From: Okeania sp. SIO1I7
GTDB lineage: Bacteria > Cyanobacteriota > Cyanobacteriia > Cyanobacteriales > Microcoleaceae
NCBI GenBank assembly: GCA_010672585.1
Contig: JAAHGF010000006.1
Span: 242,635-306,634, forward strand
Direction of reading: 5' to 3'
DNA length: 64,000 bases
The notes below the pieces were generated by a model. The model ran no database searches and was not told where the DNA came from. It worked only from the letters and a program-made list of their open reading frames with translations. How positions within the stretch are numbered: position 1 is the stretch's first letter; the number at the start of each line of letters is the position of its first letter. Of the stretch, positions 54,169 through 63,883 are shown one piece after another. A program made the position numbers and the translations under genes.

Positions 54169-55284
54169 ATGTTTGATTGTATAATTGTAGGAGCAGGTCC
54201 AGCAGGAGGTACAGCAGCTTATCATTTGGCAAAGAAAGGACGTTCTGTTTTAGTCATAGAAAAAGAATCTTTGCCTAGAAATAAAGCTTGTGGTGGTGGG
54301 GTATCTCCAGCTATTGCCCAGTGGTTTGACTTTGATTTCACTCCAGCCATTTCTCTCAAGGTCAAAAAAATTTGCTATACATGGAAATTAGAAGACCCCG
54401 TAGAAGCAGATTTACCTTCTGCAATGTGGATGGTTAAACGGGATATTTTCGATCATTTCCTCATCCAAAAAGCTCAAGCAGAAGGTGCAGAATTAAGAGA
54501 TAAAACAGAAGTTACAGGTATTGAATTTAAAAGCGATTGTTGGGAAGTTAAAACAAACGGAGAACCTGTTACAGGTCGTTATTTAATTGCGGCTGATGGA
54601 GCAAAAGGTCCAATGGCTAAATGGTTAGGTTTTAAAGAGTCTAAAAAACGACAAAGTTTGGTTTTTGAAGCAGCATTAAAAGACCAAAATCAACAAGTTA
54701 ATTTTGAATTTGGCTCAGTTAAAAATGGCAATATCTGGAGTTTTCCAAAAGCAGATTCTTGGTCAATTAATATTGCTACTTTTAGAGGTGGGGAACCCAA
54801 AAATTTATCCAAAGATTTGATGGAATATGCACAAAAAATTGGTATAAGTGCAAATCAAAATGAATTATTAGAACATCCTATTTCTCTATGGGATGGAGAT
54901 AAAAATCTCCACACAGAAAATGCAGTATTGGCAGGAGAAGCAGCAAGTATATTAGATCCTTTATCTGCTGAAGGAATTCGCCCTTCAATTTTCAGTGGTG
55001 TTAAAGCTGCTGAAGCTATAGATGAAGCATTAGGAGGTAATGGGGATGCTCTGAAGAAATATACTCAGGTAATAAATGAAGAATGGGGTGCAGATATGGT
55101 TTGGGCCGGTCGTTTAGCAGGAGCATTTTATCGGTTTCCCAAAGTAGCTTATAAAATGGGAGTTAAACTACCCGCAGCTACCGAAGTAATGAGTAAAATT
55201 CTTTGTGGAGAATTGCGTTATGCAGATATTGCTAACCGGGCAATTAAAAAACTCAGTGGCAGTTTTTTACCAGGAAGGGGTTAG
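54169..55284 (+). CDS. Geranylgeranyl reductase-family FAD-dependent oxidoreductase
   Basis: The 371-residue flavoprotein has the FAD-binding start FDCIIVGAGPAGGTAAYHLAK and the family marker LPRNKACGGGVSP. RYLIAADGAKGPMAKWLG is near residue 143, and the third FAD motif LAGEAASILDPLSAEGIRPS is near residue 261. Such proteins reduce the geranylgeranyl chain of chlorophyll or lipids, or related unsaturated substrates. It is not the canonical ChlP and the true substrate is unknown. It follows the TnpB element directly. Confidence 0.86.
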   Translation: MFDCIIVGAGPAGGTAAYHLAKKGRSVLVIEKESLPRNKACGGGVSPAIAQWFDFDFTPAISLKVKKICYTWKLEDPVEADLPSAMWMVKRDIFDHFLIQKAQAEGAELRDKTEVTGIEFKSDCWEVKTNGEPVTGRYLIAADGAKGPMAKWLGFKESKKRQSLVFEAALKDQNQQVNFEFGSVKNGNIWSFPKADSWSINIATFRGGEPKNLSKDLMEYAQKIGISANQNELLEHPISLWDGDKNLHTENAVLAGEAASILDPLSAEGIRPSIFSGVKAAEAIDEALGGNGDALKKYTQVINEEWGADMVWAGRLAGAFYRFPKVAYKMGVKLPAATEVMSKILCGELRYADIANRAIKKLSGSFLPGRG

Positions 55285-55495
55285 TTAAATAACGTTATGC
55301 TTGAAGTTTCCAGTTTATACAAAAATAAATTTTGATAATCAAAATCACAGATTAAAACTATGCTTTTACTGGCATAACTTTACTGTTTTGTTTAACTGGA
55401 AATTCTAAATTTAACGGCTGAAATTTTTGACTGTTATTTAGGCAGAAAAGCAAAATAAGATGTAACTATACTTTATTTATACTTGTATAGTAGAT

Positions 55496-56803
55496 ATGCC
55501 TAAGAAATTGCACGGCATAAGAGCAAAAGCTTATGATGTCATCGTAGTAGGAGCTGGAATTGCTGGTATTTGTACTGCCTTAACTCTTGCTGAAGCAGGT
55601 TACCACGTACTACTTCTTGAAAAAAAGCATGATGTTCTTGAGGGAACTAGCAATGTTACACCCGGTAGGATGAGCTTGGGAATTCATTATCTTGGCGATT
55701 ATCCTACTGCTGAGTATAACCTATATAAAACTCTCGAATTTATCAAAAAATTTAGGAATTACTTTCCTGATTGTTTTATCAGAGGAAGTACCAATGAGAA
55801 TTGGCACTTTGGTCTTTATGCAATTGTTGATAATTCACTTATACCTTCAAATCAAGTTTTACATTTTATTGGATGCTTGAAGGAGCGCTATAGAGAAGTT
55901 ATTAGACAACCTGACTTTAATTTTCTCACCGAGTTTTATGGTCATCCTTACGAGTTCTATGAAAAACTCAGGATAGATAACTATGATTCTATAGATTTTA
56001 GTCGCATATCCTTATTGTTAAGAACCAAGGAAATGCTTTTAAATTGGTCAAAATTCAAAAAAATTCTTAAGTTTAAATTAGAATCAAACATATTAATTGA
56101 TACTTTAAATCATGCAGATGTAATTAATATTAGTGATAGTCACCAATCTTATAAACATGAAGTATACTATCTAGATATTTACGGTGAAAAGCAAAGTGCT
56201 TTGTCAGATTTTGTTGTTCTTTGTGCTTGGCAAAACATTGAAAAAATTAATGAATGTTCGGGAATAAAAACATCTGCTGTTACGAATAGAATCAAAATTT
56301 TGGTAACTATTCAACTACCTGAAAAACTTTTCTCACATCCCTCTACTTTCTTCTGTATAGGTCCTTTTGCTATATTTTCAAACATGGGCAATGGCACAGC
56401 TAAGATTACCTATGCTCCAAAAACTAACTACTTTATATCTACCTCTAAATCTTCTTTTTTTAAAGAAAATAAAAAAATTATTTTCAATCAGGATGAATTT
56501 GTCAGCGATGAGAAACTCAAACAAATAGGACAGGATATTATTCTAGGTCTTTCTGAATATATGCCTGATATTAATAAAGCCAAGCTCCTAGATGTAAAAT
56601 CAGGAATCGTGAAACAAATAAATCAGAATAATCAAGAGTTTTTTGACCTAGATAATAGTACGAGCAATCATCATAAAAGAGCTTACAGTGGTGTTGAAGT
56701 GAAGAATAAAGAGAAAACGGTGATTAATAATTCTGCAATTAAGCTAATGTATGCACCTTCTAATGCTGCTAGGGTTTTGGAGATTATAAATAGTGTATCT
56801 TAG
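55496..56803 (+). CDS. FAD-dependent oxidoreductase (DAO type)
   Basis: The 435-residue product begins with a DAO-type FAD-binding motif, VIVVGAGIAGICTALTLAEAG near residue 14. LEKKHDVLEGTSNVTPGRMSLGIHYLG follows around residue 40. The C-terminal half contains a VLCAWQNIEKINE segment. The closing glycine-rich motif expected for the family is not obvious (YAPSNAARVLEI), which makes the activity uncertain. It is a soluble flavoprotein of unknown substrate, 211 bases downstream of the other flavoprotein and possibly co-regulated. Confidence 0.78.
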   Translation: MPKKLHGIRAKAYDVIVVGAGIAGICTALTLAEAGYHVLLLEKKHDVLEGTSNVTPGRMSLGIHYLGDYPTAEYNLYKTLEFIKKFRNYFPDCFIRGSTNENWHFGLYAIVDNSLIPSNQVLHFIGCLKERYREVIRQPDFNFLTEFYGHPYEFYEKLRIDNYDSIDFSRISLLLRTKEMLLNWSKFKKILKFKLESNILIDTLNHADVINISDSHQSYKHEVYYLDIYGEKQSALSDFVVLCAWQNIEKINECSGIKTSAVTNRIKILVTIQLPEKLFSHPSTFFCIGPFAIFSNMGNGTAKITYAPKTNYFISTSKSSFFKENKKIIFNQDEFVSDEKLKQIGQDIILGLSEYMPDINKAKLLDVKSGIVKQINQNNQEFFDLDNSTSNHHKRAYSGVEVKNKEKTVINNSAIKLMYAPSNAARVLEIINSVS

Positions 56804-56854
56804 AGCTAGGATTGGAGCTTGCACAAAAGAGACAATCCAGTTTGATAATTATCA

Positions 56855-57745
56855 CTAAATGCTGAAAAAACTCTGAATATCTTTCATGTTATTATCCCAT
56901 ATTTGTCGCATTTTTTCCCTAGTTTTATCCCCATCAGTATCTTTGATAATCCAATATTCTTGATCAAGCTTTTCCCAGTTTTCTTTTGAAATTTCATAAT
57001 CACTTAATATGGATCGAGTAATTAAAAGATTATTAGGTCCCCATGGATATCGAATAGATATACCTGAAAAAATCTGTTCTCTTCCAAAGTTTGTTAAAGC
57101 TGGATAAATTTCAATCATTGGCTCGTCTAGTCCAGAACTTTCCTCTATCAAAAGAACAAAATGTTCTCCCCAATAACTTGCTTGAATATTATAAGAATAG
57201 GAAGTATTTTGATTATTTTTGTACTCAATACTAGCATTTACTCTCTTACAGTCATCAGATAGATTAAAACTTAGTGGCTTCATTCTCCATTCCAAGTTAC
57301 TATCAGAATTCAAAGTTTGAAAGTAGCGATAATATTGCTTCTGATCGATCCGTTTTAGGCGATTTTTGGAAGTATCGCTATCGTCACAAGAAATTCTAAC
57401 CTTTTCTTGAAAATCCTTAATTAATTTAGTTTGTTCTTTGGATAAATTTTCAATATATTTCGTTATATCTTCCTTATTTGTTTGAAGAGTATTATTTACA
57501 TCTTTTTCAAACTTTTCAAATGAATCACCAACTTTCTCCAAGGGGTCTAGATTAATATAACCAGTAATACCAGTACTAATCAATGCACCTCCAACTGAAC
57601 CAGAAATTGTTGCAACAGCATTCACAAGAAAATTTTTGTTTAGCAAGACTAGGATAGCTGCAATAACTATGAGTAGACCTCCAATTACTGCTATTAGAAA
57701 GTTAGTTCGCTTTTCTACCCTATCTAAGAAGCGTTTGTTAGTCAT
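56855..57745 (-). CDS. Membrane protein of unknown function
   Basis: The 296-residue product (from ATG 57745; an earlier TTG would add 47 residues) has two membrane helices at about residues 17-56 (FLIAVIGGLLIVIAAILVLL, then AVATISGSVGGALIST). A charged, likely coiled linker with EKFEKDVNNTLQTNKEDITK follows, then a C-terminal soluble domain of about 170 residues. I do not recognise a family. It resembles in layout single-gene membrane-anchored effectors but no enzyme motif is visible. The gene is convergent with the flavoprotein and unlinked to an operon. Confidence 0.65.
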   Translation of the reverse strand: MTNKRFLDRVEKRTNFLIAVIGGLLIVIAAILVLLNKNFLVNAVATISGSVGGALISTGITGYINLDPLEKVGDSFEKFEKDVNNTLQTNKEDITKYIENLSKEQTKLIKDFQEKVRISCDDSDTSKNRLKRIDQKQYYRYFQTLNSDSNLEWRMKPLSFNLSDDCKRVNASIEYKNNQNTSYSYNIQASYWGEHFVLLIEESSGLDEPMIEIYPALTNFGREQIFSGISIRYPWGPNNLLITRSILSDYEISKENWEKLDQEYWIIKDTDGDKTREKMRQIWDNNMKDIQSFFSI

Positions 57746-57946
57746 AACTAGGGATTTCCTTATGTGTAGTCGTACAAATTCGTAGTTCGTAATTAACCCT
57801 ATTCTAAGAAACATTTCTGTTTCTTTAAATCCATAGGGAATGGGATAGCTTTCAAGGAAAGCTTTTATCAGTTTGGGTAAAAGCAAAAGTTGTACTTTTT
57901 CTTAATTAATATCAGATAACTCTGTTAAACAAAAAAACAAAAATAA

Positions 57947-58714
57947 CTAAAATGCCAACCTTAATAAAGAAGGAAGTAAAGAACCAATAGCGTGTACAAA
58001 TTGATTAGACTTTTTTGGTTCAGGAGGATTTAAACGTAGGTCAATAACTTCAACCAAATATTCTGATAATTCTTCACCCTCTTTACTACCTTTAGAAACA
58101 AAAATATCACGAGATTTTTCTGCATCTGCAAGAGCCGCTTCAAGATTTCCTAAGTCTGCAAGAGCCATACTTCTAGCAAAATAAGCAGCAGCTAAATCAG
58201 ACTTCAAACTAATAGCTTGGTTATAATATCTAACAGCATCTTTATAATGTCCAGCCTTTGCTTCAGCAATTCCTAATCGATAAAAATCTTCAGCTTCACC
58301 CACATTAGATGGCATTCCCACAGCACCCAACAAAAAAGCATTTTTGAGGTCAACATCACTTAAATTAGCACCAGTTAAATAAGCACTTCTTAAATCGGTA
58401 CCAGCCAAATTCGCCCCAGTTAAATTCGCCCCAGTTAAATTAGCACCAAATAAACTTGTACCAGCTAAGTTAGCACCACTTAAATTTGCCCCAGTCAAAT
58501 TAGCACGGCTGAGATTTGCCCCACTCAAATTTGCCCCTTTGAGATTAGCTCCTTGAAGATTAGCTAATACTAGGCCAGCACCACTTAATTCACAATTTGG
58601 ACATTGTTTACTAGATAGTAACTTTTGTGTATGTTGGATATTTTCAGCAATAGCTGGAACAAGAGGGCAAACTGTACTTAAAACTAAAATAGCAGAAAAG
58701 ATTTTGAGTCTCAT
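57947..58714 (-). CDS. Secreted pentapeptide-repeat and TPR protein
   Basis: The 255-residue product begins with a signal peptide (MRLKIFSAILVLSTVCPL, cleavage near AIAEN). About 16 pentapeptide repeats follow (ANLSGANLTGANL and the like), forming a right-handed beta-helix between residues 45 and 125. A TPR pair (GIAEAKAGHYKDAVRYYNQA and ALADLGNLEAALADAEKS) follows near residues 140-205. A periplasmic or thylakoid-lumen scaffold role is probable. The ATG at 58714 is preferred over the TTG 15 bases earlier. GC is higher in the repeat part. Confidence 0.85.
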   Translation of the reverse strand: MRLKIFSAILVLSTVCPLVPAIAENIQHTQKLLSSKQCPNCELSGAGLVLANLQGANLKGANLSGANLSRANLTGANLSGANLAGTSLFGANLTGANLTGANLAGTDLRSAYLTGANLSDVDLKNAFLLGAVGMPSNVGEAEDFYRLGIAEAKAGHYKDAVRYYNQAISLKSDLAAAYFARSMALADLGNLEAALADAEKSRDIFVSKGSKEGEELSEYLVEVIDLRLNPPEPKKSNQFVHAIGSLLPSLLRLAF

Positions 58715-58729
58715 CTTCAAATCTTCCAA

Positions 58730-59127
58730 ACTTAAAGATTACATTTTGCTGTTATGTTAGCACTCAATTATTGACATAGTTAGGTCACAGAGATTCTCCT
58801 GAGACCAAAATTCTTGGTTTGCGTTCCACAAGACTATGTCAGCACTGAGTCCACTTCAACTAATTACCAGGCCATATATAGTCCAGAGATGGTTCTCTTC
58901 CCAAGCATTTGCTCTATTCCTAGAACCTGTAGACCTATTTTTGAGGATAACCATTATTGTATGAGAAATAAAACATTTAATTATAGCAAGATTTAGAGCA
59001 ATTTTGATAATTTGATAGTTTCCCAACTGGGTGAATTTTAATTCACTCAATTGGGTGATGCTGCTAATCAGTTATTAGTCATAAGCTTAAATTAAAGTTA
59101 AAAATTTCAAATTAAGTTAAGTAGAAT
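58730..59127. other. Intergenic region, 398 bp
   Basis: No gene is supported; short reading frames on both strands lack homology or a start signal. A palindrome-like ATTCACTCAATTGGGTGAATT sequence lies near 59030-59060 (AACTGGGTGAATTTTAATTCACTCAATTGGGTGA), which might be an operator or a terminator. Confidence 0.4.
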
Positions 59128-59349
59128 ATGAACAAGATACAAGGCTCTGAGAGTTTACTTCAGAAACAACAAGCCTCATTAAGAAAAACTCTTGACTGTA
59201 TTTCGACAAAAGGTATAATCACTCAAAGTGATAGACAAAAACTATTATCTTTTCTAGTATCTAATCCACTGCTTATTTCTGAAGATATCCAAAGAATTAA
59301 TGAAACTATCTTTCAAATAGAATCTGGAATCTTAAAAGTATTAAGTTAA
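59128..59349 (+). CDS. Small helical protein, unknown
   Basis: The 73-residue product has an amphipathic helical pattern: LLQKQQASLRKTLDCI, then DRQKLLSFLVSNP and DIQRINETIFQIESGIL. No family is recognised. A ribosome binding site is weak. Its codon use resembles that of the neighbouring genes. I give it a moderate chance of being real. Confidence 0.45.
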   Translation: MNKIQGSESLLQKQQASLRKTLDCISTKGIITQSDRQKLLSFLVSNPLLISEDIQRINETIFQIESGILKVLS

Positions 59350-59711
59350 AGATATTTTTCCTATTATTTAAAATCTTAGTTTTTTTCTGCTATTGCTAAT
59401 ATTAAATAAAGCAGTAAATTAATATCTCAGACATTGAAATAGTTTCATTCTGTTACATTACATTAGACTCGCAATAGTTTTAAAATAATTCTTTATCCAG
59501 ATTGAAATGAGTTTTGTAATCAATACAAATCAATATATGAATAAGAGCTAGCTCCATAATGCCATGCCAATTATCTGAAACATCAAAGAATGGAAAACCA
59601 TATTTAACACAGTCTTTTTCGATCGCTTGGCTGAATGAAATAAAACTTTTCACCGAAAAATTGGGTTTGAAGCCTCCCCCTTATAGGGGGACTTTTATTT
59701 TTTTCTTTGAT

Positions 59712-60986
59712 AAGTATGCTATAATATTGTTAGTTTAGAAATGCAATTATGAAAGCTAGATATAAGTATCGCGTCTATCCAACACCGGGACAAAAACACC
59801 AATTAGCCAAATTATTTGGTTGTGTTCGTGTAGTTTGGAATGATAGCCTAGCTTTCTGTAAAGAACAATATAAATTAGGTACAAAGAAACCAAGTAATTC
59901 TGAACTACAAAAACAGTTTATTACCCAAGCTAAAAAGACTGAAGAGAGAGAATGGTTATCTGATGTGTCAGTTGTACCATTACAGCAATCTTTGAATGAT
60001 TTAAACCAGGCTTATCAAAATTTCTTTACTTCAACTAAAGGTAAGAGAAAAGGTAGAGCTATAAAACCTCCGCGATTCAAAACTAGAAAGTCAAGACAGA
60101 CTGCTAGGTTTACCTTGAGAGGGTTTAAACCACATCAAGATAGTGTGTATTTAGCTAAAATTGGAAAGTTAAAGATAGTTTGGTCAAGAGGACTACCTGC
60201 TGCTCCATCATCAGTAACAGTAATTAAAGATTCAGCCAATAGATATTTCTTGAGTTTTGTAGTAGAAATAAAACCAGAAGTTTTGCCTAAAACTGACAAT
60301 TCAGTAGGTATAGATTTAGGAATTAAAACTTTTGCCACTTTGAGCGATGGTACAAAAATTGATGCTCCAAAACCATTAAAGAAAAGAATCAAGAAATATC
60401 GCAAGTTAAGTAAATTCTTATCCAAGAAAACCATAGGCTCTAAAAGGTATGAAAAGGCTCGTCTAAGGATAGCAAAATTTCATGCCAAACTAAAAGATAC
60501 TCGGACAGATTTTTTGCATAAACTATCAACTCAAATAATTCGTGAAAACCAAACAATTATTTTAGAGGATTTAAACGTTTCTGGTATGGTAAAAAACCGG
60601 AAATTATCTAGAGCGATTTCGGATTTAGGATGGCGACAGTTTCGGACTTTACTCGAAGGGAAAGCCGAAAAATATAGTAGAGAATTTAGAGTCATTGATA
60701 GATGGCTGGCAACATCTCAAATCTGCTCAAATTGTGGGTTCAAAGGTGGTTTCTTAGACCTTTCGATTAGGGAGTGGGAATGCCTGAACTGTGGCCGTAG
60801 ACACGACAGAGACCACAATGCAGCAATAAATATATTAGTCGCGGGTGGGCAATCCGAGACATTAAACGGACGTGGAGGCAAGCAGAAGACCACCGCCAAG
60901 GTGGCAGCAGCCTGTGAAGCGTCAACCCGCCGAGGAGCTACGGCTCGGTAGGAATCCCCGTGCCTTTAGGCCGGGGAGGATGTCAA
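59712..60986 (+). mobile_element. IS200/IS605-type tnpB element (no tnpA)
   Basis: The element starts right after TTGAT (59707-59711), the known target motif of ISDra2-like elements, and ends at GATGTCAA. The minus-strand kinase frame becomes continuous when 59712-60986 is removed, which fixes both ends to within a base or so. No duplication is produced, as expected for this single-strand transposition family. It carries only tnpB. Confidence 0.8.
59749..60951 (+). CDS. tnpB: TnpB RNA-guided nuclease
   Basis: The 400-residue product has intact TnpB motifs. RuvC-I is VGIDLGIKTFA with Asp at residue 189, RuvC-II is IILEDLNVSGMVKNRKLSRAI, the zinc finger is CSNCGFKGG...CLNCG, and RuvC-III is HDRDHNAAINI. 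The N-terminal helical/REC-like part (KARYKYRVYPTPGQKHQLA) is normal. It should be a guide-RNA-directed endonuclease. It is the only active-looking TnpB here. The reRNA scaffold lies at its 3' end. Confidence 0.95.
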   Translation: MKARYKYRVYPTPGQKHQLAKLFGCVRVVWNDSLAFCKEQYKLGTKKPSNSELQKQFITQAKKTEEREWLSDVSVVPLQQSLNDLNQAYQNFFTSTKGKRKGRAIKPPRFKTRKSRQTARFTLRGFKPHQDSVYLAKIGKLKIVWSRGLPAAPSSVTVIKDSANRYFLSFVVEIKPEVLPKTDNSVGIDLGIKTFATLSDGTKIDAPKPLKKRIKKYRKLSKFLSKKTIGSKRYEKARLRIAKFHAKLKDTRTDFLHKLSTQIIRENQTIILEDLNVSGMVKNRKLSRAISDLGWRQFRTLLEGKAEKYSREFRVIDRWLATSQICSNCGFKGGFLDLSIREWECLNCGRRHDRDHNAAINILVAGGQSETLNGRGGKQKTTAKVAAACEASTRRGATAR

Positions 60987-61002
60987 GGTTTCTAGTAATT
61001 CT
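60850..61002 (+). ncRNA. Probable reRNA (omega RNA) of the intact TnpB element
   Basis: The 3' end of the tnpB gene continues into AATCCCCGTGCCTTTAGG and CCGGGGAGGATGTCAA, a strong CCCCG/CGGGG hairpin. By analogy with ISDra2, the guide RNA overlaps the gene's 3' end and its guide starts after the element end (60987, GGTTTCTAGTAATTCT). The 5' limit given is an estimate. Confidence 0.55.
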
Positions 61003-61452
61003 AAATCTTCCATTTGATGAGACCAACAGTAAGGATCGTCATCACTTATTAGCGATCGCTCTTTTCCCTAATCATACCTTAATTCAGCAACGCCCTTTAC
61101 CCATATTACGAATAGCTTTCACCAATACCGTATCACAATAATCTTGAAATATCTTCTTCTCTCTAGGAGTAAGTATGGGAGCAGGATAGTTATTGCGAAC
61201 AGCGTTGAAAAATGAGTCTAAATGCACAACAGTACATCGGGTTTGTTGAAAAACGAGATTAGCGAGTCGAGACTTACCAGCACGACTAATATCATGTCCG
61301 GTTGAATACTTACACTTTGGAGGAAGGAAGGCAGGAGGCAGGAGGCAGGAGGCAGAAGGGAAGAAAAGGCGCTTACGAGAAAAAGTTTTTTCATCACTAA
61401 TTATCCGGATATGATATAACACCTCCAATAATAACTGGACCAACACTCTCAA

Positions 61453-62531
61453 TCTTTTTGTTCACGACTACTCCAATAAGTTATACCACATCCAGTTTTC
61501 ATACATCTGTCAGGAATTTTTAGGAAGAAAAAAGCTAGCGATCGCCTAATATAAGCAGGTACACAAAATTAATTACACACTTTTTCGGAATTAATCCCTT
61601 ATACTGTATGCTTTGTATCAAATTAGGTTAGGTATAGCGCTACGCGCAAGTCAAAAGTCAAAAGTTAAAAGTTAAAAGTAATATCTGGCGCTCGTTTGAG
61701 CATTTATAAATGTCCGCACCCTATTTGCGTAGTGCTATAAATAATTTTGTTTAGGTTTAGGTGCTTACAAAAGCTCTATAATTTAGAAATTACAAAGTAA
61801 CGATTCAGGTCAGAGCGATCGCTCTCTACTCATTTTATTTTTGATATTAGAAAACAGCGCTGTAACTCCACATCAGGGATGGTTCCAAGAAAAGAAATGC
61901 GTACAAAAAGACAGAACAAAAAATATACTTAAGTCATAAACATGAAAATAATTTGGCTTGACTACTTAATTATTTCATCTAATTGCGATCGCATCACCTT
62001 CTATTTAATTGAATTAATACAGCATACATAATTTGAAGAGACAGTCAATCTTGTTACAAATTATTAGAATTAGAGTTATTTTAATTATTATTAAATAAGC
62101 TTAGAAATAAACTAGCTGCTTTGTATTGATTAATACAGCTAATTAAATACTAAAGCTTTGAAATGTATATTGTTATCAGTACAGAAACAGATAACTTAAT
62201 GTTAACTAATTATTAGGTATATAAACTCTTGTAGATATAGCAATAGATAAGTAGATTAACTTGTGCGGATAACAATCCGAATCAGAGGAAATTTTCCCAC
62301 TGTTCCCTGCTATAAATCTCAGGAAGCCCGGTCTCATAAAGATTTGCGATCGCTCTTAGCTATTTATTGACAAAAAGTATGCAATATGCTATCCTTAATA
62401 TCTTAACAAAAAACTTTAATACTGAGTTCATTGTTAAGTAATAATTAAGGATTCATAGTATAAAATCACAGTTCCTCTACGCTTCATCAACCATTTACAG
62501 CCAAAAAACTATATAATAAGGAAAAAAACCC
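61453..62531. other. Intergenic region before the sigma factor, 1.08 kb
   Basis: No gene is seen. The region is very AT-rich and carries several GCGATCGC octamers (near 61540, 61815, 61985 and 62346). The promoter of the sigma-factor gene must lie here. A small AAGTCAAAAGTTAAAAGTTAAA simple repeat is near 61650. Confidence 0.5.
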
Positions 62532-63686
62532 ATGAAAATTCTACTTACAGAGAATTCAGGTAAGCATAAAGTCGAATTTCCAGCTCCCACTAATAACCCG
62601 GAAATGGCAGCTCAAATGCAACAAATGAGTTTGATGATTGCCGAATCACTACATGAAGAAGATCAATATCAGGAGGACTCTAGTATGAACATACAGGCTG
62701 TAACTCTCCCATTATCAGAAAATTCACAAGACATAGATGATGCAGTAGGAGCATTATTTAAGCAAATGTCTCGCTATCCTCTTCTCAGCCAAAAAGAAGA
62801 AGTAGAATTAGCCAGGTTGATCCAAGAATTACTTATCTTTGAACAACTGCCAGAAAAACTAACAGATGACTTAGGACGAAAGCCTACAAAAGGCGAAATA
62901 GCAGCAGCAGCAGGTTTAACAGAAGCACAACTATCTCATCGCCTACATAAGTGTCGTGCTGCCAAACGCCGAATGATTAGCTCCAACCTCCGTCTAGTAG
63001 TTTCCATAGCCAAACGTTATCTCAACCGAGGAGTACCTTTTCTAGATTTGATTCAAGAAGGAGCATTAGGACTAAACCGTGCCACAGAAAAATTTGACCC
63101 AGAGAAAGGTTACAAATTTTCTACCTATGCTTATTGGTGGATTCGTCAAGGAATAACTCGTACTATTGCTAATCAAGGGCGTACTATTCGTTTACCAGTT
63201 CATGTAGTTGAACAGATTAACAAACTTAAACGAGTCTACCGCGACTTACGACGGAAACTAAATCGTATCCCCAGTGATGCCGAAATTGCTCAAGCACTAG
63301 AAATTTCTCACCAACAACTGCGTAACCTCCAACAAATTCGCCGGAAAACTCTTTCTCTCAATCATCGTTTAGGTACTGACGAAAATAGCGAACTGCTAGA
63401 CTTCTTAGAAGATAATGAAAATAGCACTCCCGAAGCGCAAATGAATGATATGATGATGCGCCAGGATATCTTAGAAGTCTTAAATCATGTATTGAGCGAT
63501 CGCGAACAAGATGTGATTACTCTCCGGTATGGTTTACTCACAGGAGAACCTCATACTTTAGATGAAGTGAGCCGCATGGTTAATTTATCCCGGGAGCGAG
63601 TCAGGCAAATTCAAGCTAAGGCCATGCGGAAATTACGTCGTCCTCAAGTAGCTGAACGTTTGAAAGAATGGTTAAATCGATTTTAA
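62532..63686 (+). CDS. Group 2 RNA polymerase sigma factor (sigma-70)
   Basis: The 384-residue protein has regions 1.2-4.2 but lacks most of region 1.1, as in group 2 factors. Landmarks are RMISSNLRLVVSIAKRYLNRGVPFLDLIQEGALGL near 150 and FSTYAYWWIRQGITRTIANQGRTIRLPVHV near 195 (the 2.3/2.4 core). The HTH region 4.2 (TLDEVSRMVNLSRERVRQIQAKAMRKLR) is near 345. It probably works in stress or nutrient response. The SigB/SigC/SigD subtype is not decided from this sequence alone. The N-terminal extension of about 90 residues is unusual. A TAATAAGGAAA ribosome binding site precedes the ATG. Confidence 0.92.
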   Translation: MKILLTENSGKHKVEFPAPTNNPEMAAQMQQMSLMIAESLHEEDQYQEDSSMNIQAVTLPLSENSQDIDDAVGALFKQMSRYPLLSQKEEVELARLIQELLIFEQLPEKLTDDLGRKPTKGEIAAAAGLTEAQLSHRLHKCRAAKRRMISSNLRLVVSIAKRYLNRGVPFLDLIQEGALGLNRATEKFDPEKGYKFSTYAYWWIRQGITRTIANQGRTIRLPVHVVEQINKLKRVYRDLRRKLNRIPSDAEIAQALEISHQQLRNLQQIRRKTLSLNHRLGTDENSELLDFLEDNENSTPEAQMNDMMMRQDILEVLNHVLSDREQDVITLRYGLLTGEPHTLDEVSRMVNLSRERVRQIQAKAMRKLRRPQVAERLKEWLNRF

Positions 63687-63699
63687 TAAAATGTAATAG

Positions 63700-63870
63700 G
63701 TTTCATTAATGGATAATTGATAATGGATAATGGATAATTACCTATCCCTTTTAGGGAGAGGATTGATTCTTAAGGAAAAAATTTATTTTTTTCCCCTTGA
63801 AAGGGGAGGCTAATAAAGCTGAATTATTTAATTATTAATTATTAATTATTAATTATTAATTATTTGGTAA
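63700..63870. repeat. Heptamer repeat composite
   Basis: ATAATGGATAATTGATAATGG and, 100 bases on, TTAATTATTAATTATTAATT units flank a TTTTAGGGAGAGG...CCCCTTGAAAGGGGA core. It matches the composites near 22.8, 39.6 and 50.9 kb and looks like an inverted repeat. Confidence 0.6.
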
Positions 63871-63883
63871 TAGCGATTAAATT

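Larger units (their letters stand above)
59480..61452 (-). pseudogene. P-loop kinase-like gene broken by a TnpB element and other changes
   Basis: Read on the minus strand, three pieces belong together. The N-terminal part (61452-61084) has SRAGKSRLANLVFQQTRC and VVHLDSFF, a P-loop followed by a kinase-like acidic segment. A middle piece encodes DDDPYCWSHQMEDLELLE (61060-60987). The tail encodes VKYGFPFFDVSDNWHGIMEL and ends at 59480-59482. The TnpB element lies between the last two pieces. Its exact removal joins LELLET to IKEKNK in one frame. Further frameshifts and a hairpin repeat have disrupted both halves. The fold resembles adenylate-kinase-like nucleotide kinases, but the exact family is not identified. 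Confidence 0.55.
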
